From assembly GCF_020085105.1 (NCBI RefSeq), contig NC_058042.1, positions 19,851,001 to 19,915,000 of the forward strand: 64,000 nt of DNA, written 5' to 3'. Below the pieces are notes generated by a model. It had not been told where the DNA came from, searched no databases, and was given only the letters and a program-made list of their open reading frames with translations. A program made the translations under genes and the position numbers. Shown here piece after piece: positions 13,350 to 26,462 of the stretch (its first letter is position 1; each line of letters starts with the position of its first letter). Source of the stretch: Siniperca chuatsi (Eukaryota; Chordata; Actinopteri; Centrarchiformes; Sinipercidae).

Positions 13350-15060
13350 AATAATGGTGCTGCCTTGTGTACCTCATATTTCTGAAACTACAGTTATTAT
13401 ACCAACACCAAGTGTTTCAAGGAAATTCTGATATTAAGCTTTACAAATTTCCCTCAACTACATCAAAATCTATGCCCATGACAGCTGGCTCTGAGACACA
13501 GAGAACCCCTCCTTAAACCCTTTTACATTATTATATGTTATCCTAATGATAGCAGTCAGCATACTTAATACTAGTATGGGGTCTGATAAACGATGGGCCT
13601 CCAGGCTGATATATGTAGAAGGGCCAAGAGTGAAGAGGGACATTTTATTCTTGGTCATCAATCTGACCGGGATCTGTGGGCACTAGTGGAGACGGTGGTA
13701 ATTCATTTTAAAAGGGGCTCAGTGGGCTACGAGGGGCCCCAAGGGGTGTTGATGGGTCCTCACCCTATGATTGAGATTCTGAAAGTGGAGCTGTTTTATG
13801 GGAGTCCTAATTTAAAGAGGCAGGCACTGCCATAGATGCCTTGTCAGTGAAGAAAAGGGGCAAAAGGGCATTTGTGGCTGACCTCTAAGGGGGATATTAA
13901 TTAACCACAAGTTGAACAATATCATCTCTCTTTGTATGTGCGCATATCTTCAGGGAAATATGGAGTGTAAGATGCATTCAATATACATAGTAGGACTTTC
14001 TAGACAAAATGAAATAATCTATTACTAGGTTAAGGAACTGTGAGCCATGTAGGTGTATTCAGAATCTTAAATGATTTATATTGGTCATCTATCTTTGATT
14101 GAATGGGAAGTGGTGACATCCATGTACCTTGCAGGTCATAGATATAAATGATGATACACAGACAAGCATGTCCCGAGTGTCTCCTCACAGTCCATATAGA
14201 GAATAATAATGAATCTTTCTGCCACAGACTCTCTGGAAAAGTAGCAGTTGTTGAAGTTAACAGCACTATCTTGATGCTCTCATGCAAACATGAGAGGTTG
14301 ATTCTTTCAGGAATGGCTCTTAGAAATCAAGAGATTGATGAGCATTTAAGCATGACACCAATCAATCTGAAAGACAAATCCTCTGTGTCACTCTGTGCTG
14401 TGTGCTATTCTATGGGAGACAGGCATTCTCCTTGCATGCAAACAATGTCCCCAATTTGTCAGAGACACAATAACAGTGCTGGCAGACTCCATTTGCATCA
14501 CTGTGTGAACAACACATGTAATTGATCACAATATTGATTATTGTATTTTGGAGAAAAGAGATGTCCCCAGAGAGCAGTTGAGGCAGTTGAACAATCAGAT
14601 CCTTAAATGTATCTTCTTTGACCTTTCTGAAGATATCTAAAATTTCTTTAAGAATGAATAAGCATAATGAACTGTAACCTGGTTCTGACTCCTGAGGAAA
14701 GATACATATACAGTGGAAATAGAACTAGAGGATAAAGATTCTGTTCATGAAAAAATGGCAAGAGATTTCTTTTACAAAGTACATTAACTTTAATACCTCC
14801 TGTCATCATACATGTCACACATTTTATCTTATCATCCAAGTCCTGAACCAACCAGTAAATGGTTACCAATAAACATTTTGCATTATGTAATATCATTAAC
14901 TTCTACAACCATGTAGTGCTGTAATCAAGAACAAGACTACACTGTGATCACGTAAAGATTGAGACCAAAGTTAGATAGTTAGATGGAGTCAAAGATAAGA
15001 GCCAGACTCCGTCCACCTGGCACTTGCAAATTAAAAATCTTTTGGATCATGCTTTAAGCC
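13350..15060. other. Intergenic DNA, no gene seen
   Basis: Only chance frames of up to 125 codons (14148-14525, plus), with no motif, splice context or compositional support. Nothing else recognised. Confidence 0.4.
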
Positions 15061-15065
15061 GATTC

Positions 15066-15594
15066 TTAAAGGTGGGGTAGGCGATTCTAATCCGATACAT
15101 GTCTTTTTGTCAGATTTAGTGAATATCTCCTCACGGCCCGCTAGTTGTCCGTTCAGTGTGTGCGCTGAAAAAAAAACCTCTGGTGTTTGTACACAGCCCT
15201 GGCTCTTTAAATGGAAAATTAAAAAAATGGCTTGGACTGAGCCACACAGCACTATTCCAGCCATTCCAGCCATGGTTTTTGTGTCAGGTAACCTTAAATG
15301 ACTTTTCCATGGACATTCAGCTTACTTTCTAGTTTGCCAAGATATGCTGTTGTTGTGATGTTAGCTATAGTCGCAGGAGAGTTGTGAGTATCGCTGTCTG
15401 GAGGTGGTGTGCTGCTCTGGGAAACCATCTCATCCTCTCTGGCTGTTAGCTTTGCAGCAGCATCTGTAGCTACAGTTTGCTAATCCACAACCTAGCTAAC
15501 GTTAGTTATATTGCTTACTGTGCCGTTGTTCGCTCTATATCATGGTATTTCTCATGGTACTGGATTTCTCCAGAATCGCATACCCCACCTTTAA
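15066..15594. mobile_element. MITE with TTAA target duplication, copy 1 (T2/Kolobok-like)
   Basis: The element is bounded by TTAA on both sides (15066-15069 and 15591-15594). Its terminal inverted repeats are near perfect: the left begins AGGTGGGGTAGGCGATTCT, and the right is its reverse complement with a single change. It encodes no transposase and is about 520 bp long. A second copy lies at 20377-20885. The terminal string TTAAAGG with a TTAA duplication matches what is known of T2/Kolobok-type MITEs, but piggyBac-type elements also use TTAA, so the superfamily is inference. Confidence 0.85.
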
Positions 15595-15659
15595 CTAGTA
15601 AATGACCACTTCTTATCTGATGAGTTAAACAATTTATTCAAGAATCTGTGGATGATGTG

Positions 15660-15780
15660 GGTGAAATGCAGTAATGGAAATATAAAGACATTTTACTCAA
15701 GTAAAAGCAAAAGTACTTGTTTAAAAATGTACTTAGATAAAAGTCAGTCAGTTATGTACGTTATTGCGTTAAATGTTTAA
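15660..15780. repeat. Fragment of a teleost interspersed repeat
   Basis: Contains ACTCAAGTAAAAGCAAAAGT, typical of a widespread fish repeat family known to me from memory. A related string, CTTAAGTAAAAGTAAAAGTC, occurs at about 17588-17607. The two fragments bracket the LINE remnant and may be halves of one older element split by it. Confidence 0.35.
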
Positions 15781-16354
15781 AAGAGGGGTGGGGGGGTAAA
15801 GAAAAATGTTAGATGATGATATATGATATTACTGTTTTAATTAAAGAACACAATTAGGCTACAAAATAAATTGCATTAAATGTCAACGTATACTGAAACA
15901 ACATCATGCAACCGAGCGCTAATGTCCAAACCCAACTATAAATTTCATTTCCATAGACGACACTTTGCAGCCTGTGCATACAACCAGTTATACACAATTA
16001 TAAATATACAATTGCGTCACTATGTGTAGCCTTACTAGAATTAATCAGAAAAGAGGACAAAACTCAGACAACAAAACAAAAATGACATAAAAATAAAAAG
16101 TCTGTGGACACCGCAATGGGTGCAACAAGTATTATTGCTTTTTATAGAATTAACAGTAGAATAAAACATCACCAAGGCAGACAACACAGAGATTTATAAA
16201 CAATATAGACTCCACAGTAGCTGCAGCCACAAACACACATATACAAGCAAAGGAGAGACTGCGCAGTTTTTAGACACCACGTGGCGCATACACAGAGTTT
16301 TGTTGCTGGACAACACAGTGGCTGTTGACGTTTTCATCTGGAGAGTGAATTACA

Positions 16355-17233
16355 GTGAGTTTGTTGTTGTACTCGCCAACTCGCTACCTGACTGGCAGAC
16401 CACAGCATGTGCGTCTGCAGCACTGTGTGTCAGACAGTTTGGTCAGCAAAACTGGGGCCCCTCAGGGGACTGTCCTCTCTCCCTTCCTCTTCACCATCTA
16501 CACCACAGACTTCAGCTACCACATAGAGTCCTGCCACCTTCAGAAGATTTCTGATGACTCTGCTGTGGTGGGATGTATCAGCGGTGGTGATGAGACTGAG
16601 TACAGGGCTGTGGTAGGTAACTTTGTCTCATGGTGTGAACAGAACCATCTGCAGCTCAATGCGACAAAGTCAAAGGAGCTGGTTGTAGATCTACGAAGGG
16701 CCAAGGCACCAGTGACCCCAGTTTCCATCCAGGGGGTCAGTGTGGACATTGTAGAGGATTTCAAGTACCTGGGAGTACACATGGACAATAAACTGGACTG
16801 GGCTAAGAACACTCAAGAGCTTTACAGGAAGGGCCAGAGCCGCCTCTACTTTCTGAGGAGGCTGAGGTCCTTCAACATCTGCCGGATAATGCTGAGGATG
16901 TTTTATGAGTCTGTTGTGGCCAGTGCTATCCTGTCTGCTGTTGCATGCTGGGGCAGCAGGCTGAGGGTAGCGGACGCTAACTGGCTCAACAAACTGATCC
17001 GTAAGGCCAGTGGCATTGTGGGGGTTGAGCTGGACTCTCTGGCGGTGGTGTCAGAGAGGAGGATGCTGGCTAAACTACGTGCCATCTTGGACAGTGTCTC
17101 CCACCCATTCCATGACATGCTGGTCAAACAAAGGAGTACCTTCAGCAAAAGACTCCCCCCAAAATGTACCACAGAGCACCACAGGAAGTCATTCCTGCCT
17201 GTGGCCATCAAACTCTTTAACTCCTCCCTCTAA
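16355..17233 (+). mobile_element. 5'-truncated non-LTR retrotransposon (LINE) reverse transcriptase remnant
   Basis: An open frame of 292 codons encodes the C-terminal half of a LINE reverse transcriptase. Near residue 10 is a YLTGRPQHVRL segment, and at about 33-46 the conserved TGAPQGTVLSPFLF. At about 65-73 is the catalytic box with the Asp pair (ISDDSAVVG), then FKYLGVHMDNKLDW at about 136-149. The LYFLRRLRSFNI stretch and a C-terminal FLPVAIKLFNSSL follow, ending at a genuine stop. The endonuclease domain and the fingers half of the polymerase are absent upstream, which is the usual 5' truncation of LINE insertion. The remaining frame has no internal stop, so the copy may be young. It is best placed in the broad Jockey/L2/CR1-like group; the exact clade is not settled. 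It cannot encode an active element on its own. Confidence 0.9.
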
Positions 17234-17619
17234 GTGTCAGTCTAAATGACCTTAAGTTGTAATTTTTGTACTGTTCATTAACTGCTAGCCCTGGCCTGGA
17301 TGCGACCGCACCCCTTATACCCCCTAACACTCGGCCAGTGAACGTATACATCTAGAACATGATTATTTTCCAGAATGTCAGCTGAGTGTCACCTCTCTGG
17401 AGCTCTGCCCTTCTGCGGCCGCAGACACACCAGCAGCTTCTTCTCTGCTGCAGCTGCTGATTTGGCGACTCTCTTCTACTCCATTTTCACATGGTTCATC
17501 AGGACTTTTTCATATGACTGTCGTTCTTACTCTGTAACGGATGCGACCTGAAATGTAGTGAAGTACAATACTTGTGATAAAAAATACTTAAGTAAAAGTA
17601 AAAGTCAAAATAATTTACC

Positions 17620-19950
17620 CACTTTATTGAAGTTGTAGAGTTGACAACATTACACCTCTTATCCAAGAAGCTTTTTCAGTTCTGCCACCAGTCAGCAGAA
17701 TAAATGATGCAGTCACTCCACTTGTTTGAGTCAGCCAGCAGACAGCGTAACTCTCTAATTGAAGATGTACATCACACTGCAACAGTTGCATATTATTAAC
17801 ACACAAAACAAGGGCCAATTGATCATTAGTGCATCAATATGTAGTTTGCATAAAATTATTTCCTTTAAATAGTCTGTGTTTGAGGTGACACAGGGCTGGC
17901 TCATCAATAATGTAAATGAGCCATTAGGGTATTAAGAGGCTGTCTGTGGGAATGACAGACCACCAAACGTCAGTGAGTTAATATCCAATACAGCACTCCC
18001 TGTCACACAGGCCAATGGCTGGGCTGATTACAGACACAAATTGCACCTACCTTTTTAACAGTTTAAATGCTTTTTTAAATAAGTATATTTATTGATTTAC
18101 AAAAGACAAAATAAACCTTTAAGTGTGACATTGATTTACAGAGGTTTTAAAGCTCTTTGATATCAATTTATTAATTGTCAATATAAATTCTTGGAGTTAA
18201 CTTACAGCAGATTGTTGTCTGTGACACAGTTTCAAATAAAAAGCAATTAGAGATGACTAAAAATGCAATGTATTCCTGAGGAGAATTCCCAATGAAGCAG
18301 TCAGAGCTCATCTCAGACCGTGCCCTTTGCCTCAATCCATAAGTGCTCCTGGCTGCCTCCTGCAACCTTGAGACTCCCCCTCTTCTCCCCTGTCTCCCTC
18401 CACTGTTCTCCATGTCTGCCAATAATAAGGAGCCAGATGAAGTGGCAGTGAGAGGAAATGTTTACCAAGAAATTGGTTGTGTCATCTTTAGAATCTGTGA
18501 TGCAAGCCACAGAGAGGGATATCAATGCAATCCATCACACCATTGACTCTTGCAGGATAAAGGGTTCCAACTCACAGCCTAAAGGTTATTTAGACAAGAA
18601 AAGTCTGTTAGTCTGCAGCAAATTGTTGTTTTTACACAATGGTACAGTAGCCTGTAGCTAGCCACAATACAATACAGTAACCTCAACCCTAAATATATTT
18701 TAGTTTGAACTTTTAAAGCTGTCACAAGACAAACAAACACTAGAAGTGTTTAATTCAATTCAATTCAAATTCAGTGTATAGATTGTTGCACTCTGATCTC
18801 TCTGTGCATACTTTTAAATACAAGAACAGGCTGCTTCACATCTAGTGAAGGACATGGCTGAAGTATGGCACGTGGCAAACTGTTGGTGTTGGTGGCAAAG
18901 TAAAAAAAGCAGGCTATTTGTTTCCATCTCCTGCTGCCAGTGGAGATGCCTGTGGAAGCCTTACCTACTTGTGTGTGGGGTGCAAATTCACTCAGGGTGT
19001 TTAAATTCAGTTTGGACATTGGCCAGTGAAATTGTATTGGAATTTAAGTTTTCATATAATAGAGTCTTGTATATGGTATTGGAAAAATGTATACCGCTTG
19101 CTTTTCTGTGGACAATAAAATCAGACATACATATACATCCACACATCAGTCTCTATCAGTCTACATCAGTGGTTGTGTAAAGCTAGCCTATATTTGGGAT
19201 GTTAGGATGAGGATACACAGTAATAGCTAAAATAATATGATCATACGTCTCAGTATGACTGGGCCATATCTTTACCTGCCACTCAGTGCCGATGCTCTGC
19301 CATCATCTCTGGATGCTAGCACACAAGGGGACTCGTTAGCCTACTATTTCAGATGTGACAGGCACACCATAATAGCCCAATTATGCCAAAATGCCAAATT
19401 TCACTCCAAAGGAAAAGGAGTGTGTAGTGATTAATGGTGAACACTTAAGGGGAAGAGTTAGACAACGCTGTTGGATAGGAGAAAATATGTATCAGGCTGC
19501 CTCTACTACAGATGCTTCCTCCCTCCTGACAACTGCAATTCATTTGAGATGCTATTAACATGCATAATTATGCTAATCAAGCAGTAATTAAGTGCCAATT
19601 CATCAGAGACCATTTTTTGTCTGTAATTTCATCAAGCATGGCTGTTGGGGTTTCTTTTTTTCTTGCATATTTCTTTATACAATATTGCCCAAATGAGGCA
19701 CTCCCATTTTAGGTTTTTGAAGTTTGTAAACAGGATGTGTAAGAGATACGATGTAATGCTTCCCATCTCACACATTCATTGCATTTATACAAGAGGTTCA
19801 TAAAACCACAACACATGCTGCATTCATGAATAAATACAATGAATTCAAATATATCATCATGAACCTGAATAACAAAATAGCCATTCGTCAATGCTTTCCA
19901 AAATAACGTATATGAGCATTTAAAAAACTATTCATATCAGTGTTTGCTGA
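17620..19950. other. Intergenic DNA, no gene seen
   Basis: AT-rich with chance frames only. The segment at about 19500-19640 carries a cluster of TAATTA-, ATGCTAAT- and ATGCATAA-like sites, suggestive of a conserved regulatory block but untested. Confidence 0.4.
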
Positions 19951-19956
19951 TGAAGG

Positions 19957-20180
19957 TTAAAGGAAAAGTTCGACATTTTGGGAAATAAGCTTATTTGCTT
20001 TGTTTCTGAGAGTTAGATGAGAAGATTGATACAACACTCACACATGTTTGTACGCTAAATATGAAGCTACAGTGAACTTAGCTTAGCAAAAAGACTAAAA
20101 ACAGGGGGAAACAGCTAGCCTGGCTTTGTCCAAAGGTAACAAAATCTGCTCACCATCACCTCTAATACGCACTAATTAAT
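19957..20180 (+). repeat. Teleost MITE-like repeat starting TTAAAGGAAAAGTTCGACAT
   Basis: Begins at TTAA (19957-19960) and contains GAGAGTTAGATGAGAAGATT, AAATATGAAGCTACAG and GGGGGAAACAGCTAGCCTGG. I recognise these from memory as one of the commonest repeats in percomorph genomes. A degenerate second copy is at 52200-52330. The right terminus is not evident, so this is probably a truncated copy. Superfamily not determined. Confidence 0.65.
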
Positions 20181-20376
20181 TAGTCGTGCTTGACTTGTCA
20201 CTTTGTGCTTCTGAAGCTTTTAATCACATCTTAAGTGAGTGGAGTCGCTCACACATCAAGTTCACAAGTGAATAGGAAGAGGATGGTGAAGTACTGTTCC
20301 TAGACAACTGCGTTCATGTAAAGACTGACAGGAGAACAAAGAATCTGTGTACAGAAAACCCACTCAGACAAATTTC

Positions 20377-20885
20377 TTAAAGGTGGGGTATGCGATTCTA
20401 ATCCCATACACGTCTTTTTGTCAGCAAATATCTCCTCACGGTCCGCTAGCTGTCCATTCTGTGTGTTTGCTGAAAAAAAATCCGGTGTTTGTACACAGCC
20501 CTGGCTGTGGAAATAAACAAAGTGGCTCGTTCCAAGCCACACAGCACTATTCCAGCCATGATTTGTGTGTCAGGTAACGTTAAATTGCTTGCCCACGGAC
20601 ATTCATCTTACTTTCTAGTTTGCCAAGATATGCTGTTGTTGTGATGTTAGCTATAGTAGCAGGAGAGTTGTGAGTATCGCTGTCTGGAGCTGCTTTGCTG
20701 GCTCTGGGAAACCGTCTGGTCTTCTCTGGCTGTTAGCTTCGCAGCTTTGCAGCAGCAACTGTAGGGACAGTTTTTTAACTCACAACCTAGCTACTGTTAC
20801 ATTACTTACTGTGTCGTTGTTCGCTCTATATCATGGTATTTCTCATGGTATTGGATTTCTCCAGAATCGCATACCCCACCTTTAA
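20377..20885. mobile_element. MITE with TTAA target duplication, copy 2
   Basis: Same family as 15066-15594 and in the same orientation. TTAA lies at 20377-20380 and 20882-20885. Both ends carry the inverted repeat AGGTGGGGTATGCGATTCT, here perfectly matched. The interior aligns along its whole length with copy 1, with small indels and scattered substitutions. Shared landmarks include TACTTTCTAGTTTGCCAAGA and CGTTGTTCGCTCTATATCAT. No coding capacity. Confidence 0.85.
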
Positions 20886-20889
20886 TTTT

Positions 20890-23800
20890 GACTCTAACCT
20901 TACAACATAAAAGATAGATATCAGTAAGACCCAGAAGTCACAGTTCTCAAGTACTTCTGCCATCTCTGATTGTGCTTGTGGCCAGCTTCAGATTCATTTA
21001 CACATTTATGATGCAATTGTAGTGTTAAAATGCTATTAAAAAAAGTACGTATGTTATTTTGAATAACTGGCAGCAGTATCTCTTCTCCACTGTGTTTTGA
21101 TTTTTGCAAACAATGGGAGCCAGTAACTTCTGCTAAGTATGGTAAACCTGCAGTGGAACAGGTACTGCAACTGATGATTGCAAATGCAGGATATACGATA
21201 CAGTATGTATAAATACACGCATATCGCTGGAATGACACTTTTACTCAGCAACACTTCAAGAGTGTTTTGCATTCATTGTCTGTCCTCTTTAAAGATTGTC
21301 TACATTAACCTCTACTGATTGACTTTCTCTTTGTGTCCCTGTAATGGGCCCTGAAGAATAAGAATAAACTAACCCACATAAAGAACTGCAGTCTCAGTGT
21401 GCATCTTCCAAAAGCTGTCTAAAACAAAGTTTCTTTTGGCATGATCCCAGTTGATACACAACTATTTTACTCTGAACAGGAGCTTTGAACGATGTCTAGG
21501 AGAGACAAATATTACCAAACGAAATCCAGTCATCATAAGTGGTTTAAGGTTTTTGCTGCATTCATGTACTGTATTTTCACAATTTACAGGTACATTTTTC
21601 CTCATACTCAACAAAAATCTTCATTCTCCAGAATGATTTGCCATATCTCTGCCCCTGCTTTGGTGCACAATGCGACGTCCTCTGAGGCAGTGTGGCACAT
21701 ATGAAATGTTATTTGCAATGGCATTCCTCTATCCAGTTTCACCCAGAGAGTCAGACAGGTGTTCTCATTGGACATGAAAGTCTCTGGTGATGCATGTCAG
21801 TCTTGATCACCCATGATGATGGCCTGAGGTAAGGAAACTGCTTCCATTCCTCTGACATGGGAACTCTTTTGAGTTTCAGCACTTTTATGATAGTTTTGGC
21901 AGCTAGAACAACCATTCAGACATTGAGGTGGACAGTCGCAACTCCCTTTTTATCAGTCTTATGCTTCAATTTTCCAGATGCTTTTTCTTGACTATGACAG
22001 AATTTGTCATTTTGCTCTCTGACTACCTGTGTGTGTCTCAGACCACCAGCAAAATGTCCCCTTCTCTATTCTTATGCCAAGAGTGTGTCACTTAGTCACA
22101 GCATCCTCCCAATGGTTTCAACATTCTGGAGTACTGTTTGTCCTGGTGTGTAATGTTAATAATGGTTATTGAAATTGTACAACTACTAAAACTCCTGTAG
22201 TTTAAAAGGCTGCATTACACTTTTGGGCGAGTGCATTCAATAAGACATGCTTCTAGTTGCTCAGCTAGTTATAAAATATTTTGTACCACGCTGACAAAAG
22301 TAAAATAACAGTAGAATTATTTAAGATATGAAAGCCCCAGCAACAGAAGCAAGTCATCTACCTTTGTATTCATTCAGAGTAACTCTAAGCTTATTAATGC
22401 AATATATATTATAGCTGTAACAGCTGTCTAATGTAGCATTTTTTTTTACATTAGATTTAATAAGGGAGCATGTAGTATACCTCATCCTATTAACAAATGC
22501 CCAGATGCAATGTTGACTAAATGACCAGAGTGGTGAAACAATGCTCAATCTTTAGTGGGTTGGAGGACTCCTTAGATGTCTCTATAATTGTCTTATCTCA
22601 CAGTGACTGATCTCGTGGCTGTCTCTCAATGAACTGGCCACATTTCAGGCAATGTAAAAGCAAGTCAAGAAACTAAGAATGACAGGAAGCGAATGGCCTT
22701 GGCTACCAATAAAAAGCCTCCTTGGCGCCAAGGGGGCTGATCATAACCAAGCTCTTCTACTCCAGTTCCCCAAATCACGTTCCATCATGCTTGTTTTGGA
22801 CTGCCACTGTCACAGTTTCTATGTGGTGACTTCAGATCATCTGCAGATAATTTGAGAGATTTATAGCCGCTGAATTTGGGAGTAAATATTATAAAACTAC
22901 ATCTAAGCCAGAAAAGGGATGCACTCAGCATGGAAAGCAAACAGAAAGAAACAGCCTAGTTGATGGTGGTTTACTGTACAGGATGAGATGGGCTCTGAGG
23001 TTTGATGGGGCAGAAGAAGGTTCATGCAGACGGCTGGCTGCTCCTTTTGACGGCGTGTCAGGGTTGGCTCGCAAGCTGCTCTGCCGCATTTGGGTGATGC
23101 AGTCATCATTGTGGCAGGCCTGTCAGAACAAACTGGTGTGCTGGAGACAGATACAGCTTTAGTGGCTGGATGGGGAGTATGCAACACATGCACCACCCTA
23201 ACATCGAATATGTTCCCCAAACTGGCAAGCTGGTGGCAAGTTAATGACAGGAACGACCAGTGACATCATATAACAACATGATTACGCTCCACTAAAGACA
23301 TCTAAGGGAGTACATAGATCAAACAGACAGGGTGATGACTTAAAGCACTAACACTCTGGCTACTGCCGTTACTTTAAACAGGGGACTAGTTAACAGAATA
23401 TAAGTCTGCCTCTATAATATTAATGGAATATTTCACCACAAAAGTGATACAGAATAAATAAACATGACACACACACACACAAACACACAGAAAGAAGATG
23501 AGACAGAGAAGAGAGTGAGCTCAGGCATTGCCAAGAGGGGGTTTGTGTTGTATCACCAATGCAGTGTTTTTATTTGTGATGTATTCAAATGTATTGACAG
23601 CCACAGTGGGAGAATAATGTGTAATCATTAGCATTTGCATAGGATTTGCTAATTATTTATGCAATGTAAACCATGATAATTTACTTCTTATACTGCCATT
23701 AATAAGTTACTTGGAAATGAATAAATATCACAATCGTTTTCACTTAATTAAAACAATAGATATCATATTACAAGATAAGATGTCAGTCATACCACAGTCT

Positions 23801-26450
23801 CCTGCACATAGCAATTTACTGCTATATGCAGGAGACTCACAAGTGTTGTGAGAGAGGGTGACACAAATAATAGCTATTAAACTGTCAGCTAGTGGAGGCT
23901 GGATCACATTACCAAAATTAGCTAAGATGCACTATTATAAACAATGCCATAACAGATGCATACATATACACAGATAAACCCAAATGAATACACACACACA
24001 CAACAGAATTTACACAGCTGTACAAAATAGAAAGACATTTGGATATATTTACAGTTTTTTTAATGCTTTAATGCATGCCTGTTTGTATTCTTGAAAGTGA
24101 TAATTTGTATTCTGACTATTTAACAGTCTAAAAGTGCATATAATATTATTCAATTCTGTTTCTAATCCTGGACAGTCCATCACCCACCTGACCAATACAC
24201 AAACTCCAGAACTCTAATTTGGAACCACCTGAGACTGAGCCCAGTATCTGATTAATGATGTAACATCCTCTCATGTCCTTTGCGCTGGAATGATTCCCAT
24301 GTTCCAATCTGTCCAGCTCAAAGTGTAATTACAAATGTAGTAATGCGGTCCAACAGGCCACGCGCTCTTATAGTAAATTAGGGGCCGAAGCAGTGTCACA
24401 GTGTTACCCCTCACTAACAAATACCTACAGTACAAAAAGGGGAAATTAAACAATAATGCAGAATGGCTGAAAGACAAAGAAGCTTTTTTATATCTAAATA
24501 CTCAGTGGTGCACCTCAGAGTAAACTGTGAAGGTTTAGCGCTGGTAGTCTTTATGGCACGACATATCCACAGGCAACACTGACATCTGCTGGTTTAAAAT
24601 AAGAATACATTTTTAAAATACCTTTTCATCAGCATTTATGCTGCCTTTTATCACATACAGCAGTTACTTCCCAATCATTAAGAAAAAAACATTCATATAT
24701 CACAATTACCTCCTTTGTATTTCAGACTTTTACATTTGCAAAACCCACTATCCCAATCCTCACTCCTGCAGCCCCCTAATTTCCATTTAACATGGATCAA
24801 TTGAGCAGTGTTACACACTTATCAGCAGGACTAATTTATTTATGAACCTTTCATTTGTAATCATTGATCAGGATGTTCTCCGTTAGGGAACTAATGATAT
24901 GCAGAGGTAAAAGATTCCCTAATTATTGTGTTTGGTCTAATTGAGGCTGTGTGCTTCTGCAAGAGGGTTCAGAGGGGAGCTGACTGCTGCCCTGTCTGCC
25001 ACACTTCCAGACACGCCAGCAGAATCCTAGTAGATTCATTAGGACTGAAATTGTAAAAAAAAAAAAAAAAAAAAAAAACACTCCCACATGGTGCCGTTTA
25101 TTGAGACTTTGTATCATTACAGCACTTAGTCTGTAGAAATGAAATATTCTTACCAATACCATGTCTATCTCATTTGGCAAATACAGTAACTGCATAACAA
25201 TTATAATACAGTGGTATTAGATGAAGTGGATATTAGTTAAAAGCATGCAAATAGCAAGCCATAGGCAAATTTAGCACTAATCAAGGCTATCGTATCTGCT
25301 ACATTTCATTTGGCCTTTGAGTTACAGTATGTTAAGAGATGCCATATCACCACCACTCTACCCTTTCGCTTCAGTCCAAAGAATTAGCCAGAGGTTAAAG
25401 GGGTGCAACACAATCCGGAGCTCCTTTATTTGATGTGACCCACTCATGAAGACAGTTATTTATTTTGAAGACCAAAAATGCAATACACAACATGGCACTT
25501 GGTTGTAGTTGAACAATGAAATTGTCAGAATTATTTCCTTGTCTTTTACTTGTCCATCATGAAAAATGCAAAGGGGCATAGACATGGTACTTTGTACTAG
25601 GATCTATCATGTTTGTTATTTTTTTCTGAGATAGTCAGAAATAGTTGAAAATGGTTTAAAATTTAAGCTATATATTGTGTTACATCCTTTTGATTATACA
25701 AACAAACCACAGAAAATCTTTTTGGGGTCAACAACATTCACTGGACCATGACTGTCTATAACTGCCTCTCTATAAGCAGGAAATGCTCCTAAACACCAGA
25801 TTATGTTTCGGTGAAGTTGGTAATGTATCTTTCTTTTTTTTCTATACTATAAACAAACTTTTCAACTGTGTAAAAACAACCCAATTTAAATCGAAGCTGT
25901 CATTATTCACCAACAAGAGGATCATTCATTGTTTGATTCATTTATTTAAATTAACACCAACCAAATCAAACCAGGATCCATTTCAGTCTTGTCATCTACA
26001 TTAAAGCAGCTATTCAGGCTCTTCCACTTTAAAGAACCTGGGCTGGAACAGACCAAACCTCCTGTACAATAGTGGGGTGCCAAGCATTCCTGCATTTTTT
26101 TATTTTTTAACCAGTAGTGGGCAGTCTTGGATCAATTGCCCATTCAAGGTCCTAAGATCCATCCTCAGGAAGTGATGTCATCCTAAAACATTAAAAGTCC
26201 TGGCACCACACACACAAAACTGCCACCACACACTCAAATATACTGCAACAATGCTAATCATTTGCATGTGCAATTAAAAAGTCTCACAACTTAAAACTAC
26301 ATCTGTAAATATGATCAAGCTGTTCAGAGACAACAGTAAGCATTTAAGCACCCGATGGCAGCAAAAGCATTTGCTTTGATGGAGACTAATAGTTCGGTTA
26401 GGTCTTTTTTTTCTTCTTCTCAAAAAATTCCAACAAGACTAACTGTTGAC
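20890..26450. other. Intergenic DNA downstream of ppfibp2, no gene seen
   Basis: Short frames only. There is an A-run at 25056-25078. The segments at about 23590-23720 and 24760-24960 have TAAT-rich, low-repeat sequence resembling conserved noncoding elements. Nothing can be assigned further. Confidence 0.4.
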
Positions 26451-26456
26451 CTGATG

Positions 26457-26462
26457 TTTATT
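26457..26462 (-). promoter_or_regulatory. Candidate polyadenylation signal of ppfibp2
   Basis: AATAAA on the minus strand about 620 nt past the ppfibp2 stop, with a GT-containing stretch just beyond it. Other AATAAA copies lie further on (for example 25941-25946), so the true 3' end is uncertain. Confidence 0.35.

Noticed and set aside
14148..14525. 125-codon plus frame
   Set aside because: No motif, no neighbours, low-complexity flanks; length is within chance expectation for a 64-kb window.
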